Under the pieces are notes generated by a model. The model was given only the letters and a program-made list of their open reading frames with translations. It was not told where the DNA came from and did no database searches. Both the position numbers and the translations under genes were made by a program. This document shows, piece by piece, positions 45,665 through 53,476 of a DNA stretch of 64,000 nucleotides (its first letter is position 1; the number at the start of each line of letters is the position of its first letter). Source of the stretch: Actinomadura hallensis (GTDB lineage Bacteria; Actinomycetota; Actinomycetes; Streptosporangiales; Streptosporangiaceae); assembly GCF_006716765.1 (NCBI RefSeq), contig NZ_VFPO01000001.1, positions 2,170,001-2,234,000 of the forward strand, in the 5' to 3' direction.

Positions 45665-46791
45665 GAGGTCTTCCGCCTTTCGCGTGAGCCGCCCAGCGGC
45701 CGGCGCAGGCGCCGCCGGCCGCGGAGCACGAGCGCCCGGATCCCGTCGGGCTCGAAGAGCAGGATCAGCACGATCACCAGTCCGTAGAGGAAGCCGGACA
45801 GGAGCGGAGCCGTGATGCCGCCGTCGGTGCTCATCCCCTTGCGGACGAACGGCAGGAAGGCCGAGGCCTGGTTGACGACCTCGGGCATCGCCCGCACGAA
45901 CAGGGCGCCCAGCAGGGCGCCGGAGACCGTGCCCATGCCGCCGATCACGATCATGGCGATGATGTCGACCGAGAGCATGAGGTGCCACTGGCCGGGGGTG
46001 AAGTAGCCCATGTAGGACACCAGCAGGGCCCCGGAGAGGCCGGCGAAGAAGGAGGAGATGACGAAGGCGATCGTCTTGGTCTGCGTCACCGGGACGCCCA
46101 TCGCGGCGGCCGCCACGTCCCTGTCCCGCACGGCCATGAACGCGCGGCCGAGCCGCGAGTGCTTGAGGTTGTGGGTGAGGAGCATGACCGCCAGCAGGAC
46201 GGCCAGCGCGAAGTACCACCAGGCCTGGAACGCGTCGAGGATCAGCCGGTCCCCGGCCGTGACGCCCACGCTGAGGTCCTGGTCGCCGAACAGCACCGGC
46301 GCGGCGGGGCGCCCGTTCACCCCGCCGCTCAGGTCCGTCCACGTCTCCCAGACGTAGAGGCCGATGAAGACCAGGGCGAGGGTGGCGACGGCCAGGTAGA
46401 GGCCGCGGATGCGGACGGCGATGGGCGCGACCAGGGCCCCCGCGGCGGCCGCCGCGAGACCGGCCGCCGGCAGCCAGAGCCACCAGGGCAGGCCCTTGTC
46501 GGCGCCGAGCCAGGCCGAGCTGTAGGCGCCGATGGCCATGAAGAACGCGTGGCCGAGCGAGATCTGGCCGGCGAGCCCGGTGATGACCTGCATCCCGAGG
46601 GCCGCGACGCCGGCGATCAGGGTGAGGACGCCGATGCCGAGCCACAGTTCGGAGCGGACCACCAGCGGCAGCACGAGCATGCCGGCGATCCACAGGCCGA
46701 CGCCGGCCCGTCCGCGCGTGAGGAGGGCGTGCGGGCGCGGGCGTGGTCCCGCGGCGCCGCCGGTGGCCGGCGGGCTGGTGAGGACTGACAC
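45661..46791 (-). CDS. ABC transporter permease, LivM type
   Basis: This 376-residue membrane protein has about ten helices and the LivM landmarks: LAGQISLGHAFFMAIGAYSSA near the start of the permease domain and SRLGRAFMAVRDRDVAAAAMGV, the cytoplasmic loop that docks the ATPase. The Arg-rich N-terminal 30 residues are cytoplasmic. GTG 46791 lies 3 bases after the LivH-type stop. Confidence 0.92.
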   Translation of the reverse strand: MSVLTSPPATGGAAGPRPRPHALLTRGRAGVGLWIAGMLVLPLVVRSELWLGIGVLTLIAGVAALGMQVITGLAGQISLGHAFFMAIGAYSSAWLGADKGLPWWLWLPAAGLAAAAAGALVAPIAVRIRGLYLAVATLALVFIGLYVWETWTDLSGGVNGRPAAPVLFGDQDLSVGVTAGDRLILDAFQAWWYFALAVLLAVMLLTHNLKHSRLGRAFMAVRDRDVAAAAMGVPVTQTKTIAFVISSFFAGLSGALLVSYMGYFTPGQWHLMLSVDIIAMIVIGGMGTVSGALLGALFVRAMPEVVNQASAFLPFVRKGMSTDGGITAPLLSGFLYGLVIVLILLFEPDGIRALVLRGRRRLRRPLGGSRERRKTS

Positions 46792-46794
46792 GGC

Positions 46795-47676
46795 TCAGAC
46801 CCTTTCGATGCTGCGGCTGCCGAACAGGCCGTAGGGCCGGACCAGCAGGACCAGGAGCATGAGGACGTAGGGCAGGACCTCGTGCAGGCGCCCGCCGCCG
46901 ACGCCGCTGAGGTAGTTCGACCCGAGCACCTGGGTGAGCCCCACGACGAGGCCGCCGGCGACGGCGCCGACCAGGGAGTCCATGCCCCCGATGACGATCG
47001 CCGGGATCGCGATGAGGGCGAGGTCGCCGATGCCGGGGGAGACCACGCGGGGGAACGAGGCGAGGAAGATCGCCGCGGTCACCGCGAGGACGGCCGCCAG
47101 CGCCCAGGAGAGCGCGAACATCCGCCCCACGTCGATGCCCTGCGCCAGGGCCGCCTCCTGGCTGCTCGCGGTCGCGCGGAGCGCCAGCCCGTGGCGCGTC
47201 CGCCGGAAGAACCAGGCGACGGCGGCCAGGACGACGACCGAGGCGGCCACGGTGGCCAGGGCGCTGTTGGGCAGCACGACCGACCCCACCGTGGTGGTGC
47301 CGGCGCCGACCGGCCCCACCGAGTCGTGGCTGCCGACGCCCCACACCATCAGGACGGCGTTGTGCAGCATGGTCGAGATGCCGAGGGTGGCGAGCACCAC
47401 GACGGTCACCGAACGTCCGATCAGGCCGCGGATCAGCGTCCGCTCGACCGCCAGCGCGAGGACGGCGGTGATCGCCACGGCTCCGAGGAAGGCCAGCGGG
47501 TAGGGCATGCGGGGCGACAGGACCAGCACGACGTAGGCGCCGACGGCCACGAACTCGCCGTGCGCGAAGTTGAAGGTGTGCGAGCCCTTGAACATGATCA
47601 CGAACCCGAGCGCGATCAGCCCGTAGACCAGGCCCAGGGCGACGCCCTGGAAGCCGAGCTGAAGGAAGAGGGTCAT
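46795..47676 (-). CDS. ABC transporter permease, LivH type
   Basis: This 293-residue membrane protein has eight or so helices. It shows the LivH opening GLVYGLIALGFVIMFKGSHT, then FNFAHGEFVAVGAYV, and the ATPase-docking loop RHGLALRATASSQEAALAQGI. It is the first permease after the binding-protein gene; a 14-bp hairpin in the 77-base gap probably reduces its expression relative to the binding protein. Confidence 0.92.
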   Translation of the reverse strand: MTLFLQLGFQGVALGLVYGLIALGFVIMFKGSHTFNFAHGEFVAVGAYVVLVLSPRMPYPLAFLGAVAITAVLALAVERTLIRGLIGRSVTVVVLATLGISTMLHNAVLMVWGVGSHDSVGPVGAGTTTVGSVVLPNSALATVAASVVVLAAVAWFFRRTRHGLALRATASSQEAALAQGIDVGRMFALSWALAAVLAVTAAIFLASFPRVVSPGIGDLALIAIPAIVIGGMDSLVGAVAGGLVVGLTQVLGSNYLSGVGGGRLHEVLPYVLMLLVLLVRPYGLFGSRSIERV

Positions 47677-47714
47677 CTGGAGATCCTGGGTCGGGGTGGT
47701 GGGGATGGGGCGGG

Positions 47715-47744
47715 GCGGCGGGGGCTCGGGCGAGCCCCCGCCGC
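47715..47744 (-). terminator. Intergenic hairpin between binding protein and permease genes
   Basis: A perfect 14-bp stem (47715-47728 with 47731-47744) on a 2-base loop lies 10 bases after the binding-protein stop. In such operons hairpins of this sort act as partial terminators or 3' stabilisers so that the binding protein is made in excess. Confidence 0.65.
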
Positions 47745-47753
47745 CCCCGGGCG

Positions 47754-49004
47754 TCACTTGCCCCTGGACTCGTCCCAGGACTTGGCGGCGTCGGACTCGA
47801 AGAAGTCGCCCACCGGCACCTGGACGCCGTTCTTGCCGATCTTGTTGATGCGGGACTGGTGGCTCACGATCGAGTCGCCGTCGCCGAGGTTGATCGCGGG
47901 CAGGATGCCGTCGAAGGAGACCTCGAGGTCGACCATCGCCTTCTTGACGCCCGCGCGGGTGAGGTCCTTGGCCTCGCACGCCTTGGTCAGCGCCGCCGCG
48001 ACCACGGTTCCGTTGATCCAGCCGCCGACCTCGAAGTTGTCCGGCTTCGCGTCCGGGGCGTAGGCCTCGCGCGCCTTGGTCAGGGCCTGGATGCCGGGGT
48101 TGTCGTCGTTGAGGGTGCCGTAGCCGCCGGAGACGTAGAAGTCGTCCAGCAGCCCCTCCAGCGGCTTGCCGAGGCTGGAGGACCAGGCGCCGGAGCTGGA
48201 CACGAAGGTCGGCTTGTAGCCGAACTGGGCCGACTGGCCGACGATGCCCGCGGTCTGGGCGGGGGTGACGCCCAGCATGACGATCTCGGCCCCGGCGTCC
48301 TTGAGGCTGTTGATCTGGGCCGTGAAGTCGGTGTCGGCGTTGGTGTAGGTCGGCTTGGCGACGACCTCGACCCCCTCCGTGGCCTTCGCCGCGTGTTCCA
48401 GGGCGTCGAGGTAGATCTTGCCGGTCTCGTCGGCGGACGTCACGAACCCGACCTTGACGGTCTTGCCGGCCGAGGCCCCGGCCTTCTCCGCGGCCCAGGT
48501 CAGGCCGTTGATGAGCTCGACCTCGAAGGGCGGCATCGCGACGTAGACGTTGGGCAGGGCGAGCGTCTGGGTGTTGAGGGACGCCGACAGCGTGGGCATG
48601 TCGTCCCGCTCGATGTTGGCCCGGACGGCGTTCAGGCCGGCGGTGCCGACGAACTGGGCGACCATCAGGTTCTTGGGCGCCGCGGCGCGGTACTGCTGGG
48701 TGGTGATCTGCGGGTCGTACTTGGTGTCGCGCTTGTCCACCACGACCTTGCGCCCGCAGATGCCGCCCTCGCGGTTGATCTGGTCCATCTTGGCCTCGAC
48801 GCCGAGGGAGCCGGCGATGCCCCCCTGCGCGATCGGCCCGGAGAAGTCGCTGATCACGGTCACGCTGATCTCGTCGTCGGTGACGCCGGGGCCCATGGCG
48901 ACGCCGTCGGCGCCCTTGGCGCCGCCGGAGCCCGAGCCGCCGCCGCATGCGGTCAGGGTCAGCAGTGAGAGGACCGCCACCGCGGTCAGGGGCTTCTTGA
49001 GCAT
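47754..49004 (-). CDS. ABC transporter substrate-binding lipoprotein, LivK type
   Basis: The product is a 416-residue lipoprotein with lipobox LTLTAC (Cys20) and the type I periplasmic-binding fold: ISDFSGPIAQGG, INREGGICGRKV, then the second-lobe start VKVGFVTSADETG. Binding proteins of this class recognise branched-chain amino acids but also benzoates, phenylpropanoids and other aromatic acids. As first gene of the importer operon it likely sets the specificity for the whole pathway. Its promoter carries a CRP-like site. Confidence 0.93.
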   Translation of the reverse strand: MLKKPLTAVAVLSLLTLTACGGGSGSGGAKGADGVAMGPGVTDDEISVTVISDFSGPIAQGGIAGSLGVEAKMDQINREGGICGRKVVVDKRDTKYDPQITTQQYRAAAPKNLMVAQFVGTAGLNAVRANIERDDMPTLSASLNTQTLALPNVYVAMPPFEVELINGLTWAAEKAGASAGKTVKVGFVTSADETGKIYLDALEHAAKATEGVEVVAKPTYTNADTDFTAQINSLKDAGAEIVMLGVTPAQTAGIVGQSAQFGYKPTFVSSSGAWSSSLGKPLEGLLDDFYVSGGYGTLNDDNPGIQALTKAREAYAPDAKPDNFEVGGWINGTVVAAALTKACEAKDLTRAGVKKAMVDLEVSFDGILPAINLGDGDSIVSHQSRINKIGKNGVQVPVGDFFESDAAKSWDESRGK

Positions 49005-49041
49005 GGGATTCGTGTCTTTCTCGCCGGGGGAGCCGCGTCCC

Positions 49042-49066
49042 GGTGACGCGGATCACAAAGATTAGA
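49042..49066 (-). promoter_or_regulatory. Binding-protein operon promoter with CRP-like palindrome
   Basis: On the minus strand TAATCT (49064-49059) is a candidate -10. Immediately downstream TGTGA-N6-TCACC (49057-49042) matches nine of ten positions of the CRP half-site consensus. Upstream, GGTCTGGTCT is a short direct repeat over the -10. Position over or after the start point suggests repression rather than activation. Confidence 0.4.
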
Positions 49067-49174
49067 CCAGACCAAATGGGAAATGGAAGAGGCTAGCTCT
49101 GCAAGTTGGAAAACTTGGGGTGCCCTGCGGGTTCTCCGTGCGGGCCGGCGGGCGCCCTGGAGCGCGGGCGTGCG

Positions 49175-50374
49175 TCAGGCGCGCCAGGAGAAGGTGATCC
49201 GCCGCGACGTGAACCGCCACCCCGCCTCCGTGCGGGCGAGCCGGTCGAGGTACTCTCCGGCGCCGGCCGGTCGGCCGTCGGCGCCCCGGAGCACGAAGTA
49301 GGCGCGGCCAGTGGCGTGCTCGCCGCCGTCGCCGTCCAGGTCGACGAGCACGTTGCCGTTCTCGTGGCGCGGCGACTCCGCCGTCCGGGCGGCGACCACC
49401 CCGGCGAGCGCCTCGGCGCCCGCGAAGGCGGGCCCGCCGGTGATCTCGATGCGGCCGTCCGGGGTGAAGCAGCCGAGGAAGGACTCCCGGTCCCGGGCGT
49501 CGATGGCGTGGCTGTAGCGCGCGTAGAGCTGGGTGATCTCGGTGATGTGGTCGGACGACGTGATGTGGCCGGACGACGTGATGTGGTCGGACAACGCGAC
49601 TCCTCGGGGGTCTCCGCGGCCGGGCGGGGGATGGGGCGTCCCGGGAAGCCGGGCGAGCTCGTGGCGCCAGGCGGTGTCGAGGTTGAGGCCCCCGCCGAGG
49701 TCGGGCAGCTCGGCGCGGTCGGCCGCGTCGATGGCGCGGGGACGCCCTCCGGCGGAGGCGACGAGCAGGCACAGGTGCGCGATCTCGTCGATGGAGACGG
49801 CGCGCAGCACCGCCTCCGGGACCGAGGCGCCGGTGACCGCCACACCGTGCCCGCGCAGCAGCGCCGCGGCATGGCCGCCGAGGCGGTCGGCGACCTCGTC
49901 GCCCAGTGCGTCGCTGGCCACCAGCACCGAGCGGGGGTACACGGGGATGCCGCCCGCCACCAGCGCGGAGCCCGGGATGTCGTAGGCGCCCACGAGCGGC
50001 TCGAGCGTCAGGCCCGCCAGGTCGGCGGCGACCGTGCGCCGGGGGTGGGCGTGCACGACGCACCGGACGTCGGGGCGCCGCCGCAGGATCCGGGTGTGGA
50101 GGGGGAGCTCGTGTGGAACGGTCCAGCCGTCCAGCTCGCCGGGCAGGCCGGGCTCGCCGTCGAGGGTCACCACCCGCACATCCTGGGACGTGGTGTGGGC
50201 CAGCCCCGCCTCCCGGGGGCCTCGGCAGCGCACCAGGATCCGCTCGTCGTCGAGGCGGAGGCTGATGTGGCCGAGGAACCCCGGCGACAGGTCGCGGCTC
50301 GCTAGCACCCGGCATCCCGCCGCCACCTCGGCGCGCAGTTCCCGGAGGTCGGCGTCGTGGAAGTTCGTCGTCAT
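49175..50374 (-). CDS. Class II aldolase/adducin-type protein fused to a SnoaL-like domain
   Basis: One continuous frame of 399 residues holds two domains. Residues 1-240 are class II aldolase-like (GFLGHISLRLDDERILVR, metal-site VVHAHPRR, LLRGHGVAVTG). Residues 265-399 are SnoaL-like (ITQLYARYSHAIDARDRESF, SFTSRR-type C-terminal strand RFTSRRITF). The linker contains repeated HITSS units. A GAGGAG site 5 bases before an in-frame TTG (49594) could also start the SnoaL domain alone (139 residues). 3,4-Dihydroxyphthalate decarboxylases of actinobacterial pht/pad operons belong to the class II aldolase family, so that role is likely here. Confidence 0.85.
   Translation of the reverse strand: MTTNFHDADLRELRAEVAAGCRVLASRDLSPGFLGHISLRLDDERILVRCRGPREAGLAHTTSQDVRVVTLDGEPGLPGELDGWTVPHELPLHTRILRRRPDVRCVVHAHPRRTVAADLAGLTLEPLVGAYDIPGSALVAGGIPVYPRSVLVASDALGDEVADRLGGHAAALLRGHGVAVTGASVPEAVLRAVSIDEIAHLCLLVASAGGRPRAIDAADRAELPDLGGGLNLDTAWRHELARLPGTPHPPPGRGDPRGVALSDHITSSGHITSSDHITEITQLYARYSHAIDARDRESFLGCFTPDGRIEITGGPAFAGAEALAGVVAARTAESPRHENGNVLVDLDGDGGEHATGRAYFVLRGADGRPAGAGEYLDRLARTEAGWRFTSRRITFSWRA
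49542..49595 (-). repeat. Three-copy 18-bp tandem repeat at the domain junction
   Basis: GTGATGTGGTCGGACGAC (49542-49559) recurs at 49560-49577 (one change) and 49578-49595 (one change). It encodes SDHIT/SGHIT units of the linker between the aldolase-like and SnoaL-like domains, and the last copy includes the internal TTG start. The high identity suggests a recent duplication. Confidence 0.9.
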
Positions 50375-51558
50375 CGTGCGGCCTCCCTGGGGGCAACGGT
50401 GTCGAGCACGTCGGTCACGGAGGCGCCGCTCGCCAGGGCCCGCCGGGCGGCCAGGGCTCCGCGCGGCCAGGCCAGCGCCACCGCGCCGGCGACGCGCCCG
50501 TCGTCGTCCCACAGGGCGAGCAGCCGGTCCCCGTCCTCCACCACGCGGGGTTCGGCGCCGGGGTCCACGGCGCCGAGGATCTGGATGGTGCGGCCGTGCT
50601 GGTCGCTCCACACCATGGGCACCTCGCGGAGGACCTGCGGGTTCGCGGGGTCGAGCAGGGTCGCCGCGATGCACCTGGCCTGCTCCTGGGCGGAGTTCCA
50701 GTGCTCGACCCGCCGTCCGGAGTCCCCGCCGGCGCCCGCCCAGCGGGCGATGTCGCCGGCGGCGAAGACGTGGTCGGCCCCCAGGGCGCGGCCATGCCGG
50801 TCGCAGGCGACGCCGTCCTCCAGGCGCAGGCCCGACCCGGCGAGCCAGTCCACGTCGGCCTCTGCTCCGATCCCGGCCAGCACGTGATCGGCACGGAGCA
50901 CCTCCCCGTCGTCGAGGACGACCCTGAAGCCGTCCGCGAGACGGTCCAGGGCGTGGACGGTCCTGCCCAGCCTCAGGTTCACGCCGGCCCGCTCGTGCCA
51001 GGCGAGGATCCGGTCGCCGGCGTGCCGGCCGACGACCCGCGCGGGCGGGCAGGTCAGCGGATCCACCAGCGTGACCCGGCACCCCTGGGAGATCGCGGTG
51101 CCGGCGACCTCCGCCCCGACGAACCCGGCTCCCACCACCACGAGGTGACCGCCGCGCGCGAGGTCGGCGTGCAGTGCGCGGGCGTCCGCCAGTGTCCGCA
51201 GCACGTGGACGCCGGGCCCGCTCCAGGCCGGCCGCCTCGCCCGCACCCCGGTGGCGATCACCAGTTCGCCGTAGCCGAGGCGGCTGCCGTCGGACAGGGT
51301 GAGGCCGCGGGCGCCGGTGTCCAGGCCGTTCGCCTCGACGCCGAGCAGCAGCTCCAGGCCGAGCTCCTCCGCCTCCGGAAAGGTGAGCAGCCGGACGGGC
51401 TCCTTCAGCCGTCCCTTGGACAGCGGAGGCTTGTCGTAGGGCTCTTCCGTCTCCCGCTCGACCAGGCGGACGCGCCCGGTGAAACCGCGGGAGCGCAGGG
51501 TCCGCGCCAGCGTGACCCCCGCCACCGAGGCGCCGACGATCACCACGTCGCCGGTCAT
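50371..51558 (-). CDS. Ferredoxin reductase of the dioxygenase system
   Basis: This 395-residue flavoprotein of the oxygenase-coupled NADH-ferredoxin reductase family has FAD-binding VIVGASVAGVTLARTL, NAD-binding VVVGAGFVGAEVAG, VFAAGDIARW and a C-terminal reductase domain (VPMVWSDQHGRTIQILG). It takes electrons from NADH to the small ferredoxin encoded just upstream, with which it overlaps by 4 bases, and on to the Rieske dioxygenase. Confidence 0.93.
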   Translation of the reverse strand: MTGDVVIVGASVAGVTLARTLRSRGFTGRVRLVERETEEPYDKPPLSKGRLKEPVRLLTFPEAEELGLELLLGVEANGLDTGARGLTLSDGSRLGYGELVIATGVRARRPAWSGPGVHVLRTLADARALHADLARGGHLVVVGAGFVGAEVAGTAISQGCRVTLVDPLTCPPARVVGRHAGDRILAWHERAGVNLRLGRTVHALDRLADGFRVVLDDGEVLRADHVLAGIGAEADVDWLAGSGLRLEDGVACDRHGRALGADHVFAAGDIARWAGAGGDSGRRVEHWNSAQEQARCIAATLLDPANPQVLREVPMVWSDQHGRTIQILGAVDPGAEPRVVEDGDRLLALWDDDGRVAGAVALAWPRGALAARRALASGASVTDVLDTVAPREAAR

Positions 51559-51752
51559 GGCCCCTCGAGCCGGAGAGCCGCGGCGGGGCAGCTGCGGGCC
51601 GCGCGGTCGACGCGCTCGCGGTCGGCCTCGGGGACCTCGGCGGCCAGCAGCACGACCAGGCCGTCGTCGTCGATGTCGAAGTAGTCGCCGGCCGCGATGA
51701 CGCAGCTGGCGTAGCCCTGGCAGGCCTCGGTGTCCGCTTTCAGGATGGGCAC
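51555..51752 (-). CDS. Ferredoxin, probably [3Fe-4S]
   Basis: This 65-residue acidic ferredoxin has cluster ligands C11 and C17 (ACQGYASC) and C55 (SCPAAAL). Only three cluster Cys are present, with Ala at the position that would be the fourth in a 4Fe-4S site, pointing to [3Fe-4S]. Such ferredoxins usually serve P450s, but also certain actinobacterial ring-hydroxylating dioxygenases of the phenanthrene/phthalate type. Its place between SDR and reductase genes of this operon supports the latter. Confidence 0.92.
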   Translation of the reverse strand: MPILKADTEACQGYASCVIAAGDYFDIDDDGLVVLLAAEVPEADRERVDRAARSCPAAALRLEGP

Positions 51753-51780
51753 TCGGGACTCCTGGTTTCTCGTGTCGTGG

Positions 51781-52566
51781 TCAGCCTTTGACGCCGGCGC
51801 CGCCGTCGCTGTGCAGGACGGCGCCCGTCATCCCCCGGGACATCGGCGATGCGAGGAACAGGTAGCTCCAGGCGTGGTCGTCGCCCGAGAGGGCCACCTG
51901 CAGCGGGACCCGGGCGGCGATGTCGGCGGCGCGGCCGGGGCCGTCGAGGCGCCGTCCGCCGAGTCCCAGCGACCGCGCGCCGGACAGCTGGGTGCCGACG
52001 GTCCCTCCGGGGGCGACGCTGTTGACGCGGACGTCGGGGGCGAGGTCGTGGGCCAGCGCGATGCGCAGCCCGCGGACCGCGAACTTGGTCGAGACGTAGA
52101 GCGCGCCGCCGCGGCCCGGCCGGTAGGCGGAGGTCGACTCCGTCAGCACGATGTTCCCGCGGCTGCGCCGCAGCTCGGGCAGGGCGGCGCGGACGCCGTG
52201 CATGGCCGACCGCACGTTGACCGAGAACATCTCGTCGAAGGCGTCGTCGAAGGCGTCCTCGGCGACGGCGTCGAGGGACCGGTAGAAGTCGAAGATGCCG
52301 ACGCAGTGGACGAGCACGTCCAGGCCGCCGTGGAGGTCCCGGCACCGGCTCACCGCCTCGTGGTTGACCGCTGCCTCGCACGCGTCGCCCTGGACGACCT
52401 CCACGTCGGGAACCGCGCCGCGCAGGTCCTCGCACTTGGCCTCGTCGCGTTCCACGGCCACCACCGCCGCGCCCTCGGCGGTGAACCGCTCCACCACCGC
52501 GCGGCCGATGCCCGACCCGGCGCCGACCACCAGCGCCCGCCGGCCGTCCAGCATGGGGGCGCTCAT
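51781..52566 (-). CDS. Short-chain dehydrogenase, probable cis-dihydrodiol dehydrogenase
   Basis: This 261-residue classical SDR has the cofactor motif VVGAGSGIGRAVVERF, catalytic Ser in TESTSAY and the YVSTK active site. The segment HCVGIFDFYRSLDAV corresponds to the NAGIWDY region of biphenyl/naphthalene dihydrodiol dehydrogenases. It would oxidise the cis-dihydrodiol from the dioxygenase to a catechol with NAD. It is coupled by ATGA overlap to the small protein and dioxygenase subunit genes. Confidence 0.9.
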   Translation of the reverse strand: MSAPMLDGRRALVVGAGSGIGRAVVERFTAEGAAVVAVERDEAKCEDLRGAVPDVEVVQGDACEAAVNHEAVSRCRDLHGGLDVLVHCVGIFDFYRSLDAVAEDAFDDAFDEMFSVNVRSAMHGVRAALPELRRSRGNIVLTESTSAYRPGRGGALYVSTKFAVRGLRIALAHDLAPDVRVNSVAPGGTVGTQLSGARSLGLGGRRLDGPGRAADIAARVPLQVALSGDDHAWSYLFLASPMSRGMTGAVLHSDGGAGVKG

Positions 52567-52892
52567 GAGGCCGCCCCTTCCGAGCCGCCGTCCCGATCGG
52601 AGAACAGGGAGCGGAAGGGGTGGCCGACCATCGCGGAGAAGGTCGCCGGCTCCTGCCAGGTGAGGGCCTCGAGCTCCAGCGGGTCCAACGTGACCCACTG
52701 CCCGGACTTGGTCGCCTCGATCAGCAGGCGCGCGCCGTTGCGGGTCCGGACGACGCTCACCCGGATCTCGGAGAACTCGTTGCCCAGGGCCAGGGGCTCG
52801 CCGACCCGGCCCGCGCGCAGGGCCGCCAGCTCCTCCGCGGCCGCCCGTGCGCGCTCCCGGTCCTCGAGCTCGCCCTCCCATCGCAGGCTCAC
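52563..52892 (-). CDS. Small conserved protein of dioxygenase operons
   Basis: This 109-residue soluble protein has a charged helical start (WEGELEDRERARAAAEELAA) and then a beta-rich core: GNEFSEIRVSVVRTRNGARL, LDPLELEALTWQEPATFS. I recall similar proteins of about 100 residues, with NEF-x-VRV, RTRNG-RLEI and LE-LTWQ motifs, next to ring-hydroxylating dioxygenases in actinobacteria. They are sometimes labelled dihydrodiol dehydrogenase, although no SDR or other dehydrogenase fold is visible. It overlaps both neighbours by 4 bases, between beta subunit and SDR. The role is unknown. Confidence 0.8.
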   Translation of the reverse strand: MSLRWEGELEDRERARAAAEELAALRAGRVGEPLALGNEFSEIRVSVVRTRNGARLLIEATKSGQWVTLDPLELEALTWQEPATFSAMVGHPFRSLFSDRDGGSEGAAS

Positions 52893-53476
52893 AAGAAGAC
52901 CGCCAGGTTCTGGGTGCGGAGCACCGACTCGTCGACCGTGATGTGGCGGCGGGCGAGCCGCCACTCGCCGCCGACGTCGCGGAGCACGTCGCGCCGCCCG
53001 GCCGAGACCAGGGACGGCCCGTCGACGTCGCCGCGGCTGCGGAACAGCAGCACCGCCGACTCGACGAGGATCTCGCCGGGCACGTCGGTGGCGAACGTGC
53101 GCACGTTGGACAGGTGGTGGCGCAGCCGCGAGGGCGGGTCCTCGGTCCAGGCGTGCCCGGTGCGCAGCCGCGCGACCCGGCGCTCCAGGGAGTAGAGGTC
53201 CTCGTCGAAGTGCGCCATCCGCCGGGCGGTGTCGTAGCCGGCGCCCAGGGACGTCGTGACCCGGATCGGCATGTAGTAGTGGACGTCCTCGGTCATCCGG
53301 GCGAGCCACTCGTCGAGCTCCTGCCGGTCCAGCAGGTAGGTCTCGTCGACCAGCCACTGGTGGGCGGCCAGGTGCCGCGGGTCCGTGAACGGGAGCGGGC
53401 CGCCCACCGCGACGGCCCGGGTCGCCCGGGCGCCGAGGGGGCTGTCGGCGGAGTCGACGGGGATGTGCGCGGTCAA
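52889..53476 (-). CDS. Ring-hydroxylating dioxygenase beta subunit
   Basis: This 195-residue small subunit of NTF2-like fold has the usual pattern: helix HQWLVDETYLLDRQELDEWL, then EDVHYYMPIRVT, RHHLSNVRTF and the terminal RRHITVDESVLRTQNLAVFL. It is structural and stabilises the alpha3beta3 complex. The start is TTG at 53476, overlapping the alpha-subunit stop as TTGA with GGAGG upstream. No other start codon fits before the conserved domain. Confidence 0.93.
   Translation of the reverse strand: MTAHIPVDSADSPLGARATRAVAVGGPLPFTDPRHLAAHQWLVDETYLLDRQELDEWLARMTEDVHYYMPIRVTTSLGAGYDTARRMAHFDEDLYSLERRVARLRTGHAWTEDPPSRLRHHLSNVRTFATDVPGEILVESAVLLFRSRGDVDGPSLVSAGRRDVLRDVGGEWRLARRHITVDESVLRTQNLAVFL

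Noticed and set aside
49102..49117. CAAGTT-GGAA-AACTTG inverted repeat near the end of the aldolase-SnoaL operon
   Set aside because: It is a weak, AT-rich 6-bp stem; it could be an operator remnant or minor hairpin, but nothing supports a call.
49175..50374. Treating the aldolase-SnoaL frame as two annotated genes
   Set aside because: There is no stop codon between the domains in the sequence given, so the fusion is reported and the internal start noted instead.
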